From JBLHKE01 sp047619485 (GTDB taxonomy: Bacteria; Verrucomicrobiota; Verrucomicrobiia; Verrucomicrobiales; DEV007): a DNA stretch of 17,170 nucleotides. The first letter of the stretch is position 1, and every line of letters begins with the position of its first letter. This document shows positions 1 through 7,984 of this stretch, piece by piece. The notes beneath the pieces are model-generated. The model had not been told where the DNA came from. It was given only the letters and a program-made list of their open reading frames with translations, and made no database searches. A program made the translations under genes and the position numbers. The stretch covers positions 1 through 17,170 of the forward strand of contig JBLHKE010000067.1 in assembly GCA_047619485.1 (NCBI GenBank), in the 5' to 3' direction.

Positions 1-28
1 CGGTGGCTTAGCGCCAGCGCCGTAGAGT
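1..28. other. Left edge of window
   Basis: These 28 bases lie beyond the TAG that ends the open frame of the TPR region. No gene can be called here, and the window ends before any following gene or terminator can be seen. It is therefore unknown whether the leftward operon continues. Confidence 0.4.
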
Positions 29-316
29 CTATTCGCCGCCCTTTTGCTCCGCGTTCTGGAGTGAGCGGTAGTACTGCTCAACGAGTTCTTTGTAGCGAGC
101 TGGGTACTTCGACTTCATCGCCGAGAGCGCTTCGGTGCCACGCTCGCGATCGCGTAGGTCATCCCACGCAGAGGCGGCGGCACCACGGATACGGCGAACG
201 ACTTTCGGGGCAGTCTGCGCCTGGGCATTTTTGCCGGCCGACTGACCTTCACCTGCGCTCGAACCTTGTCCCGGCTTGTTGCCCTGACCAGGGCTGCCGG
301 AAGGCGATCCACCGCT
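29..316 (-). pseudogene. In-frame C-terminal extension of the TPR gene beyond its TGA stop
   Basis: The frame of the TPR gene stays open for 95 codons after its TGA and ends at a TAG (29-31). I checked every triplet and found no other stop. The first part is a Gly/Ser/Gln/Pro-rich linker (SGGSPSGSPGQGNKPGQGSS, then more of the same). After a basic stretch (PKVVRRIRG) comes an amphipathic tail containing AWDDLRDRERGTEAL and MKSKYPARYKELVEQYYRSL. That tail looks like the end motif I associate with planctomycete and verrucomicrobial exported proteins (WGxLPxREREKxLQ...FPxRYRELVEQYYRxL); this is from memory. About two thirds of codons end in G or C, as in real genes of the window. There is no ATG, GTG or TTG start near the beginning of the segment; the only in-frame Met is deep in the tail. 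It therefore looks like the second half of one protein that is now separated, read through, or hidden by a base error. Confidence 0.7.
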
Positions 317-1072
317 TCAGGGCGGCGAATCTTCTGCCTGTTTGATCAACTCATCGAGCATCGCAATGATGTCGTCCTGAATTTCTTGAGTCTGTTCGCC
401 AGCATCGACGAGCTCAAGCTTGTTGGTCGAGAAATCCATGTGGTCGGCGACGTCTTCGATCGAACCATCGAGGACATTCTCGATGGTGCTGATCAGATCT
501 TTTGCCTCGGCGAGAAGTCTCTCGGGTGCGTCTGGATAGAGGTCGATGAAATCATTGAGCGAGATCGAAGCAGCATCGCGCTGCAACGTGTTCGCCTCAC
601 AGATCCCCTGGTAGTAGATCGCCTCGCCGATGCGCAGCGAGTAGTCGAAGTGATCGTCTTGGAGATTGATAAAAACTGGCAGGGCGTCTTCCATGCGCTG
701 GCGGCTCATCAACGTCCGCCCGAGGTAGTAGGCACTCTCTGCGGCGAGATAAGGGCTATCGCTCTCAGTTAGCTTCTGCAGTTGTTTGATGCCCTCGTCG
801 TTGCCCGTCTCGGTGGCGGCCTCGAGCGCTTTAGCGAAATCTGGATGCAGCTCGCGGAGTGTATCTGTGAGCGCTCCCGGATCCGTCGTCTCTTCGGCGA
901 TCAAGCCAGAGATGCGTTCGAGGATGGCGGCATCGATGCCCTCGCGGCCGGCGAGCACTTGCTTGTAGCTCGTCAATACCTCGACGGCCTCATCCTGTTG
1001 TGCCGCACCCACTAGGGAGAGGCTGGAGAGACCCACGAACGCGCTTAACGCGATCAATTTTCGGGTTTTCAT
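317..1072 (-). CDS. Exported TPR-type repeat protein (ends at an in-frame TGA)
   Basis: Predicted 251-aa periplasmic protein. Residues 1 to about 24 form a signal peptide: basic MKTRK, a hydrophobic Leu/Ser/Val core, then VGAAQ. The middle (about 105-205) reads as TPR-like helical pairs, with AAESAYYLGRTLMSRQRMEDA, then IGEAIYYQGICEANTLQRDAA and FIDLYPDAPERLLAEAKDLI, similar to YbgF/Tol-Pal-type TPRs. It is Asp/Glu-rich and ends with a helix (QDDIIAMLDELIKQAEDSPP). Such proteins usually act as protein-protein scaffolds. The ATG at 1072 gives the signal peptide, although no Shine-Dalgarno is visible. It is the last clear gene of the operon, 73 nt after the coiled-coil gene. The oddity is its stop: the same frame continues for 95 codons with a plausible tail, so the native product may be about 347 aa. 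The stop can be called confidently; its meaning cannot. Confidence 0.85.
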   Translation of the reverse strand: MKTRKLIALSAFVGLSSLSLVGAAQQDEAVEVLTSYKQVLAGREGIDAAILERISGLIAEETTDPGALTDTLRELHPDFAKALEAATETGNDEGIKQLQKLTESDSPYLAAESAYYLGRTLMSRQRMEDALPVFINLQDDHFDYSLRIGEAIYYQGICEANTLQRDAASISLNDFIDLYPDAPERLLAEAKDLISTIENVLDGSIEDVADHMDFSTNKLELVDAGEQTQEIQDDIIAMLDELIKQAEDSPP

Positions 1073-1145
1073 AAGTTTAGTTTAATGATGTCTGGGTTGG
1101 AAATCAATGGGTTTTCAGCGGAGTCACGATACCTAGGCCAAAGTC

Positions 1146-3191
1146 TTAATCGACTTCGGCGGGGTTTTGTTGAGATTGCACCATCGCGGCCACCTCTCGC
1201 GCCATCGCGGTGACTTTGGCTTGGAAGGCAGCAAGGTCGTCGGCCTGCTCCACCATCTTGGGAGCAAGTTGGCCTGCCTCGATACGAGCGTTCTCGAAAT
1301 CGACCGTCCTCCGATTGACTCGCAGTTGGCTCAACTTCAGCATCCGTAGTTCGGCAGCCGGCGGAAGCAGCGGCGGTGGTTTCTGCTCGCCCTCCTGTGG
1401 TTCCTGCGGCTCTTGTTCCTGCTCTTTCTGGTTCTGCGCCTGCTTCATCGCTTCGATGAGTTCCTCGAGGGTGAGCTCGATCTCCTTCTGCGAACGCTGC
1501 ACGAACTCGCCGGTCTTGCTGTCGTCCATGAGTTCGCCGACATCCTCGAGAGTGTGCTTCAACTCCGTGACGACGCTCAGGACGACGATGCTTGTGCCCT
1601 CGTCGTAAAGTAGTGTCTCGGCCTCACCAGCCGTCTCGGCGAGCGACTTTTCATCGCGGGAAAGGTTGCGTAACTGGACACGATCGGCACGGGCGAGTTT
1701 GTCCTCACCAGATTCCTCGCGGCGATGGTCGAGGTCGGAGGTGCTCTTGGTGAGCTTCTTTTGCTTCTCAAGCATCTCGGTAAAGATGGCTTCGAGTTGG
1801 GCAATCTGCTGCTCCTGGATGTCCTGCTTCATCTCCTCGATCTCCTGTTCGAGTTGGTCGAATGCCTCCTCGAGATCTTCGAGCGCCTCCTCTTGATCTT
1901 CCTCAGCCTCTTCGGGTTTTTGCTCGCCGAGTTTTTGCGATGCCTTGTCCATTTTCTTCTGGGCGCTCTTCATTGCCTCGGCCGCCTTCTGCTCGGCAGA
2001 CTCCTCTTGTGGTTCCGCGTTCGGATCTTGTTCTTGAGGCTCCTGTGGCTCTCCACCTTCTTGTGGCTCTCCGCCTTCTTGTGGCTCTCCGCCTTCTTGT
2101 GGCTCTCCGCCTTCTTGTGGCTCTCCGCCTTCTTGTGGCTCGCCGCCCTCTTGCGGTTCTCCGCCTTCCTTCTGTTCGCCGCCGGCCATCTCCTGGGCGA
2201 GATCACCGGTCTGCTCAGCGGTGGCATTCTGCTCCTGTGCCAGCTCCTTGGATTTCTCTTCGGGATCGAGCCCGGCCACGCGCTCGCGTTCTTCTTTCAG
2301 TTCTTCGACGGCGCGCTTAAGGTCGTCGAGGGCGTCGCTCTCTGATTTCTCTGCTTCCGCACCCTGGCCAGCAGCCAGTCTGTCCTCAGCCTTGGCCTGA
2401 TCCTCTGCAGCCTGTTTCAATGACTGTGCACCTGGCTTCTTACTCTCCTCGTTGGGGTTCTGCAGCTCACCGTTGTTGTTTGCCTGCTGGCTAGGTTCTC
2501 CGGCGATCTCCTCGGCGAGCTTCTCGGTCTGGTCTTTTAACTCGGCCTGTTCTCGCGCGAGCTTCTCCACTTTATCGAGCCCTTTTTTCGACTCCTCGTT
2601 GGTCTTCTCTTTCAGCGCTTCCTGCTTCTTCACCAAATCTTCTGCCTGCCGAATCTGTGCGTCGAGTTGGTCGAGCTTGCCCTCCTTGTCAGCGATGGTC
2701 GCGCTATCTTCTTTGAGTTCCATCTCCTTCTCGATGATGTCCTCGAGGCGCTGCTTCATTTCCTCGAGGTCCTTGATCTTCTGCTTCATCTTCTCCAACT
2801 CGTCCTCTTCCTCCAGCAGGATGGAGATGAGATTCTTGATGTCGCCGACGATCTCCGACTGCCCATCACTCGCCGACTCCAACTTCTGGCTGTTGAGTAG
2901 CCCGGTGATCTCGTCCATGCGCTGCTGCATGAGTAGCTCTTTGGAACGCTGGAACGCCTCCGTAAGTTTCTTTGCCTGGTCAGGCTGTTCTGCCTCGAGC
3001 TTGCTGGCGAGTTCGCTGAACTTACGTTCGAGGTCGAGCATCAGGCGTTTGACGCGCTGCTGGCGGACGCCAAGGGCGCTATCGCCATTGCCATTGGCTT
3101 TCTCGTCCGTCCCGGCCACCGCCTCGTCTTGGGCGAAGGTTAGACCAGCGAATAAAAAAAGGCTGAGGAATGCGGCGATGGTTCGTTTCAT
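1146..3191 (-). CDS. Exported Glu/Gln-rich coiled-coil protein
   Basis: 681-aa protein with a signal peptide (MKRTIAAFLSLFLFAGLTFA, cleavage about residue 20) and no later membrane segment, so probably periplasmic. Residues about 45-330 are almost pure charged coiled coil (runs such as LEEEDELEKMKQKIKDLEEM). Residues about 340-385 are a hexapeptide repeat (EGGEPQ, seven copies) encoded by an 18-bp tandem repeat. A second coiled coil follows (about 395-485), then an ordered C-terminal part that includes PPLLPPAAELRMLKLSQLRV and NRRTVDF. I recall that LPP-AELxxLKxxQ-xxNRRT pattern in proteins encoded beside DUF4175 genes in planctomycetes and Verrucomicrobia. It starts 11 nt after the DUF4175-like gene, which suggests coupled expression and perhaps partnership. 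No enzymatic motif is visible; a structural or tethering role is inference. Low-complexity composition makes similarity searches unreliable. Confidence 0.88.
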   Translation of the reverse strand: MKRTIAAFLSLFLFAGLTFAQDEAVAGTDEKANGNGDSALGVRQQRVKRLMLDLERKFSELASKLEAEQPDQAKKLTEAFQRSKELLMQQRMDEITGLLNSQKLESASDGQSEIVGDIKNLISILLEEEDELEKMKQKIKDLEEMKQRLEDIIEKEMELKEDSATIADKEGKLDQLDAQIRQAEDLVKKQEALKEKTNEESKKGLDKVEKLAREQAELKDQTEKLAEEIAGEPSQQANNNGELQNPNEESKKPGAQSLKQAAEDQAKAEDRLAAGQGAEAEKSESDALDDLKRAVEELKEERERVAGLDPEEKSKELAQEQNATAEQTGDLAQEMAGGEQKEGGEPQEGGEPQEGGEPQEGGEPQEGGEPQEGGEPQEGGEPQEPQEQDPNAEPQEESAEQKAAEAMKSAQKKMDKASQKLGEQKPEEAEEDQEEALEDLEEAFDQLEQEIEEMKQDIQEQQIAQLEAIFTEMLEKQKKLTKSTSDLDHRREESGEDKLARADRVQLRNLSRDEKSLAETAGEAETLLYDEGTSIVVLSVVTELKHTLEDVGELMDDSKTGEFVQRSQKEIELTLEELIEAMKQAQNQKEQEQEPQEPQEGEQKPPPLLPPAAELRMLKLSQLRVNRRTVDFENARIEAGQLAPKMVEQADDLAAFQAKVTAMAREVAAMVQSQQNPAEVD
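2041..2183. repeat. 18-bp tandem repeat (VNTR-like) inside the coiled-coil gene
   Basis: Eight tandem units of 18 bp (the first 17 bp in the register used) with plus-strand consensus ttcttgtggctctccgcc. Four consecutive units (2058-2129) are identical. The unit at 2130-2147 differs by one base, and the outer units (2041-2057, 2148-2165, 2166-2183) are more diverged. In the minus-strand frame each unit encodes six residues (PQEGGE in this phase). Because the unit is a multiple of three, copy-number change would lengthen or shorten the spacer without a frameshift. Identity at the core and decay at the edges is typical of recent slippage expansion. Confidence 0.95.
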
Positions 3192-3202
3192 GGCGGTGGG
3201 TT

Positions 3203-5440
3203 CTACTTCTTGTTGCCCTGATCGATTAGCTCTTTAAGGCGCGCGGCTTTCTCCGCCTCGGTTTTCTTGAACAGGTCGCTCTGGAGTTTCTGCATCTCGT
3301 AGAGCAGGTTGACCGCCTGCTGGAAGTCTTCATCTCTGACCATATTCACCAGGATCTTTTGGATGACAACCATGATCGCCCGCTGGCGGACGATCGTATC
3401 TTCGAGGATCCCGTTGCGAAGCTCGATCTCGTCGGGAGCACGCCGCGCACGCTCGAGTTGCTGGGTGGCAACCGGGACAGCTTCCTCCCAGAGTTTCGAC
3501 ATCGGGTTCAAGACCTTGGTGCGGAGGCGGCGTTTGAGTACCCCGTCCTCTTCTTCGAGGCGGTTGTTCTGGATCTCGGCGATGATGCCATCGATACGCT
3601 CGACCATCGGCTTCAAGTTGGTGCCCTGGAGCTTCTGCAGGCGCTGGAGCTTGATCAGGCTGGAGAGGCGATCATTGTCGAGCTTCTCCATCGTGCGGGT
3701 GTCGGCGAGGTAGGCTTGGGTGTCGGTCAGCAGCTCGTCCTGAGCCTTGAGAATTCCGGTGAGCACCTGGCGTTGTTCCTTCTCACGGCGCAGCAGGTCC
3801 GTGCGCAACTCCGACTCGTTGACCACGCGGAGATGGATAGTGGTCGAACTGCCTGTCTTCGGACCGCCCTTGGTGACCATGTCGTTGTCCACCGCATGCA
3901 TGGTGATGCTGAGGCGCGAGTCGATCGGGATCTCCAAGGGCTCGAGTTCCATGTAGTCCTCCATCACGATGCGTTTCTCACCGAGTTCCGCGGCGATCCC
4001 TGACGGTTTCACCTTCCCTGATGTCACATCGTCGGTGGCTGCCCGATCCGCCTTCACCTCGAACCCGATATCGACCTCGTTGATCGCGTAGTCGTCCTCA
4101 ATGCTGGCGCGGTATGGGAGCCGTGCGCGCGGGACAATCATGGTGCTGACCCCACGCAAGGCGAGTTCGACCTCGGGCGCTGTATCGTCGCGTAGGCGGA
4201 CTTTGAACTGGGCTGGTTCGCGCGGGCTGAGCCCCTTCGGTTCTGGCGTCGTCTCCGGATCCGGGATGACGATCTGCTCCTGGTCTTCGATGTCGATGAA
4301 GTAGGTGCCTGCAGCTAGTTTTTCGGTGGAGACTCTACCACTGAATGCTCGCCCATCGATGGTCAGCGGAATGCGTGAGTCGCCCACTTGGAGTGTCGCC
4401 TTGGCGAGCGGTTTCGAGGTCTTCCCATTAATACTCAGCTCGCTACCTCGAAGGAGGTAGTAGGGACCACTGCCAATATCCAAGGAGGAGGCTTTCTCGC
4501 CCGTGTATTCTGGCGGGGTTTGCTGGAGGGAGATCTCGTCGATCGTCGGCCGCTCGACCAGCGTGACCTTGACCCACTCGCTAGTGACCTTTTTGGTAGA
4601 GATACGGAATTCATATTCCTCGGTCACCGAGCGGAGCGTGTGGAAAAACACATCGCCTGCTGTGCCGGGATCCATCGTCGCCGAACGGCCTGCACCACGC
4701 TTGGACCGAAACTCAATTTTGGTGCTCTCTGGAAGCGAGCGGTAGCCCTCACGCACCTTGGCGATGACTGGCCAATCGTCACCACGTGGCACGGTTAGCT
4801 TGCCATCGACAACCCCATCGACGTCGAAAAAGTAATCCTGCGGCCACTGGGCATTGCCGAGGAGGATGTTGCGATTGAACCATATATTCAGGCTGTTGTT
4901 CTGAGGGATCATGATCACCCCACCGAGAACAATGGCGCCGAGCAGAAGCATGAGAACCAGGTTGGTGAGGAACTTCCCACCGCGGACGACCTTGGAAAAA
5001 TTGAGATCGCGCCCAGCTTGAGAGCCTTGCTCGATCGCGCTGACGACCATCCCCTTGGACACGTTCGGATGGCGCGACCAATCCATGCGTGAGAACTCCA
5101 GCGCGGTGATCAATTCCTCGCGCGCCTCAGGCGTCTGCTTCTCCACCTCGAGGATCAGGGCGTCGTCACTGAGCTTCGAAAACAACGGTCGCACGAGCTT
5201 CTTCCAGGCGACCCAAGCGAGGAAGCCCAAGCCGAGAACTAGCATCACACCACGCTGCGGCCGATCCATGCGGGCAAGACGATCAATGCCGAAGGAGAGC
5301 GCGCACAGCCCGATCAGGGCAAGCAGCACTCGGTTGGCACCGTCGACGAAGAACCACTGGAAGATCTTACGCCGTAGGACACGCAGGTTGCTCGCGATGC
5401 TACGCGGGATCTTTTTCGGTATTTCGGCGACTTCGCTCAT
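3203..5440 (-). CDS. DUF4175-like inner-membrane protein
   Basis: 745-aa protein. Residues 37-52 and 64-80 are hydrophobic (NRVLLALIGLCALSFGI; GVMLVLGLGFLAWVAW). A third segment at about 158-178 (FLTNLVLMLLLGAIVLGGVI) leads into a large extracytoplasmic part. The short loop between segments 2 and 3 carries LILEVEKQTPEAREELITAL, a pattern I recognise from DUF4175-type proteins (LExxxPxLxxxLxTAL). Residues about 200-550 look like beta-sandwich domains (VTLVERPTIDEISLQQTPPEYTG; RLRDDTAPEVELAL). The last 190 residues are helical and charged (LLRREKEQRQVLTGILKAQDEL). The next gene encodes a free coiled-coil protein, often the companion of this family. The ATG at 5440 is 18 nt after the preceding stop. 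Function is unknown; an envelope structural role is inferred. Confidence 0.85.
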   Translation of the reverse strand: MSEVAEIPKKIPRSIASNLRVLRRKIFQWFFVDGANRVLLALIGLCALSFGIDRLARMDRPQRGVMLVLGLGFLAWVAWKKLVRPLFSKLSDDALILEVEKQTPEAREELITALEFSRMDWSRHPNVSKGMVVSAIEQGSQAGRDLNFSKVVRGGKFLTNLVLMLLLGAIVLGGVIMIPQNNSLNIWFNRNILLGNAQWPQDYFFDVDGVVDGKLTVPRGDDWPVIAKVREGYRSLPESTKIEFRSKRGAGRSATMDPGTAGDVFFHTLRSVTEEYEFRISTKKVTSEWVKVTLVERPTIDEISLQQTPPEYTGEKASSLDIGSGPYYLLRGSELSINGKTSKPLAKATLQVGDSRIPLTIDGRAFSGRVSTEKLAAGTYFIDIEDQEQIVIPDPETTPEPKGLSPREPAQFKVRLRDDTAPEVELALRGVSTMIVPRARLPYRASIEDDYAINEVDIGFEVKADRAATDDVTSGKVKPSGIAAELGEKRIVMEDYMELEPLEIPIDSRLSITMHAVDNDMVTKGGPKTGSSTTIHLRVVNESELRTDLLRREKEQRQVLTGILKAQDELLTDTQAYLADTRTMEKLDNDRLSSLIKLQRLQKLQGTNLKPMVERIDGIIAEIQNNRLEEEDGVLKRRLRTKVLNPMSKLWEEAVPVATQQLERARRAPDEIELRNGILEDTIVRQRAIMVVIQKILVNMVRDEDFQQAVNLLYEMQKLQSDLFKKTEAEKAARLKELIDQGNKK

Positions 5441-5458
5441 GCGCGGGTGGTAGGAATG

Positions 5459-7972
5459 TTAGAGGAGTTTGAATTTTTTACGGAATGCCCACTCGAGGGT
5501 GAGCAACAGCGCTAGGGCGATGAGAACGGTGCGGTTGTCCCAGAGCGGCATCGGTTCGCTCTGGGTCTCGTAACGGCGGACACGCGACGGCACGGCTGAA
5601 GCGAGGGAGGCCGCCTGATCGACGTCGAAATATTGGCCACCAGTGGATTTGGCGAGTTCGATCAGACCGGGCTTGTCGAGCCACGACTCCTGGGTCTCGC
5701 GGATCGGAAGCATGACGGTGAAATCCGCATCGATGCTCGTCTCGCCGTCGCCCCCCGGCAGGCTGATGGTGACGCTATGGTTGCCAGCCGCAGAAGCGGC
5801 GATGGTCGCTTCGTATTTGCCGGGCTGGTTCGGGATTTTTTTGAAGGTGAGTTCCTCAGCTTCACGCCCCGGGATCGAGAGTTCGGCTTTGACCTCCTCC
5901 TTGTCGTAGGGGTCAAAGTTGGGCTCGCGCAATTGGGCGTTGAGCCGAATTCGGTCGCCGACCTGGTAGCGGAAGCGGTCGGATTCGATCACGCCGCGAC
6001 GTTTGCCCGCGAGCGCTCGCCCCTCGACGAGGTAGCGGGTCGTCTGGATCCAGAAACGTTTGAAGAACTCGCCGTCATACCCTTTGACCCGCCAGCGCCA
6101 GGTTCCATCGAAACCGATGTAGGTGGTGCGACCAGAGCCAAACTGACCGGTAACGAGCAGCGGGCGCGGAACCTGGTCGCGGATGAGGTTCGGGTTCGAG
6201 TGCTCGATGAGGACGCGGCTAGCAGGCTTCGGTCGGCTAGCGGGGAAACTCCAGAACACCCCGGGCATCTCCTTCCACTGCATCAGCGTCTCCGCCTCAT
6301 CCGGGAAGAAGCGCATGATCGGACGATCGACATTGGAGGCGACGACCGCGAGCGGCCACTGGGTCTCGTAGGTGCTGCCGAGCGCGTCCGCCTGCAAGGC
6401 CGCGACATCACCGAGGCTGACCGGGAGCAAGTCCTGGATCTTGCTGGTGGCATTGTTCATGATGAACTTCCCGGAGTTGATCGGTCCGGTCATGAAGAGC
6501 AGACCGCCCGAGTGCTCGCGCACGAACTCGCTCAGCAGGTCGATCCACGCGGCGTCGAACTCGGCGGGGTCAGGGTCGACCATGATGACGACATCGTACT
6601 CGAACAAGGCTTCCTTGGTGGATGGTAGCACGCTGATCGGTGTGTTGCCCTGCTGTTCGCGCCCCTTGTCGAGCGTCTGCAGCCAGCAGGAGATGTTGAG
6701 CATCTTCTCGCGCATGAACAGACGTGTCAGCGCCCGGTATTCCCAGTTGGCCGTGCCGGAGATCATCAGGATCCGCGCGTTGTCGTCGAGGACTTTCACC
6801 CGCAGCGGTGCAGCGGGTTGGTTGTCTTCCTGATTCGACTCATCGGCGATCGGAGCCACGCGGACATTGTAGGCGCGCATTCCAGGTTCCTCAGGGACAT
6901 GGGTAAATGTTAGTCTCTGCTGGCCATCGCCGTCCTCGGGAATGGTGACGTCGAGCGTGTCCAGCACGACCTGTTGCGCCTCGCCACCATCGGCGTCCAC
7001 TTTGACCTCGACGAGCTCGACTTTGACGTCCTCCCCGGCGAAGCCCTGGGCTCGGAGCACGGCCTGAATTTCGAAAGGATCACTCTTCCAGACCTGTGGG
7101 TCCGCGTAGATCTGCTGGATGCTCAGGTTGCGTGGGCGGGTGGGATCGCCGACGCCGACGATGAACAGTGGGACACCACGCTTCTTGGCCGAGGCGGCCG
7201 CCTGCGCCATGTCGCCGGCACCGTTGTGTTGGCCGTCGGTAAAGATGATGACTGCCGAGGTGAGTTTTTCTGACAGCCCCTCTTGGATGGCGCGGCTCAA
7301 GTCGGTGCCAGTGCCGGAGGGGGCGAGTGCAGGGACGTTTAGTAAATCTTCGGTCAAACTCCCCTCCTCTGCAGCCTCAACCCCGTCTGCTCCTGCGACG
7401 TTGTTCTGGGTGAGGTCGACCTCGATCACCCGGTCGGAGAAATCGAGAACGCGCAGGCGGCCTTTTTTCTCTAGAGCTTTGAGAAAGGCCTTCTCATCGG
7501 CGTCGAGGATGCGATTGACGATCTCAGCGCGCTTAGGCTTGTCGCTGCGGACCTGGTCTGGGGTTTTCCCGAGCACCATCGAGGCCGATTTCGCGGCGGC
7601 GGGGTCGCTGTAGGCATCGCTGATATTCATCGAGTCCGAGGCATCACGGACCAGCGCAAGAACAGGTCGCTGTGAGCGCGATTTCGTGTAGCTGACTGAG
7701 GGATCGAGGTAGACCACTAACAGGATCAGAAGAACCAAGATCCGGAATACCGAGATCAGGTGCTTCGCCCACATCGGGCAGGCGGTGTTCTCGCGGCGGT
7801 AGGTGCGCACCGTGAGGACGACCAGGCCGAGGGCGACGGCGATGAGCACAAACACGCCCCAAGACTGCGGCATGTTGGTGAAGCTGAGCTCGACCTCGGC
7901 ATCCTCCGGGATGGAGGAACCGTCGAAGCCTAGGAATTTGAGCCAGGTAGCGTTGGCTTGGGCTAGAAACAT
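5459..7972 (-). CDS. Membrane protein with VWA domain and amidotransferase-like domain
   Basis: 837-aa protein from the ATG at 7972; a TTG one codon upstream is less likely. Two hydrophobic segments (about 37-55 and 72-90) precede a VWA domain. Its MIDAS is complete: DASDS (110-114), a Thr in SGTGTDLSRA (about 219-228), and the Asp of FTDGQHN (244-250), so metal-dependent ligand binding is plausible. After a beta-rich domain, residues about 395-525 resemble a class-I glutamine amidotransferase-like fold (ILMISGTANWEYRALTRLF; REHSGGLLFMTGPINSGK). The elbow has no cysteine, so it is not expected to be catalytic. A further beta domain follows (ELSIPGREAEEL). The C-terminal helix (TVLIALALLLTLEWAF) anchors the end, with basic KKFKLL in the cytoplasm. 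The domains would lie outside the inner membrane. The gene lies 12 nt from the toroid gene. It is a likely client of the MoxR ATPase (inference). Confidence 0.88.
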   Translation of the reverse strand: MFLAQANATWLKFLGFDGSSIPEDAEVELSFTNMPQSWGVFVLIAVALGLVVLTVRTYRRENTACPMWAKHLISVFRILVLLILLVVYLDPSVSYTKSRSQRPVLALVRDASDSMNISDAYSDPAAAKSASMVLGKTPDQVRSDKPKRAEIVNRILDADEKAFLKALEKKGRLRVLDFSDRVIEVDLTQNNVAGADGVEAAEEGSLTEDLLNVPALAPSGTGTDLSRAIQEGLSEKLTSAVIIFTDGQHNGAGDMAQAAASAKKRGVPLFIVGVGDPTRPRNLSIQQIYADPQVWKSDPFEIQAVLRAQGFAGEDVKVELVEVKVDADGGEAQQVVLDTLDVTIPEDGDGQQRLTFTHVPEEPGMRAYNVRVAPIADESNQEDNQPAAPLRVKVLDDNARILMISGTANWEYRALTRLFMREKMLNISCWLQTLDKGREQQGNTPISVLPSTKEALFEYDVVIMVDPDPAEFDAAWIDLLSEFVREHSGGLLFMTGPINSGKFIMNNATSKIQDLLPVSLGDVAALQADALGSTYETQWPLAVVASNVDRPIMRFFPDEAETLMQWKEMPGVFWSFPASRPKPASRVLIEHSNPNLIRDQVPRPLLVTGQFGSGRTTYIGFDGTWRWRVKGYDGEFFKRFWIQTTRYLVEGRALAGKRRGVIESDRFRYQVGDRIRLNAQLREPNFDPYDKEEVKAELSIPGREAEELTFKKIPNQPGKYEATIAASAAGNHSVTISLPGGDGETSIDADFTVMLPIRETQESWLDKPGLIELAKSTGGQYFDVDQAASLASAVPSRVRRYETQSEPMPLWDNRTVLIALALLLTLEWAFRKKFKLL

Positions 7973-7984
7973 CAATGGGTAGAT

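Noticed and set aside
115..312. Small minus-strand GTG-started frame in the TPR tail region
   Set aside because: The Arg-rich product lies out of frame with the much more convincing in-frame tail.
317..319. TGA as a selenocysteine codon or general TGA recoding
   Set aside because: TGA ends other genes of the operon (9083-9085; 12022-12024), no SECIS-like hairpin was evident just downstream, and a glycine-rich linker is an unlikely site for selenocysteine.
1725..2345. Leu/Phe-rich plus-strand open frame that looks like a membrane protein (repeated FLWLSA)
   Set aside because: The apparent hydrophobicity comes from the complement of Glu/Gln codons and the 18-bp repeat of the coiled-coil gene.
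5633..6628. Plus-strand open frame of 331 codons opposite the VWA/amidotransferase-like gene
   Set aside because: No family features; the minus-strand product has membrane helices, MIDAS and fold motifs.
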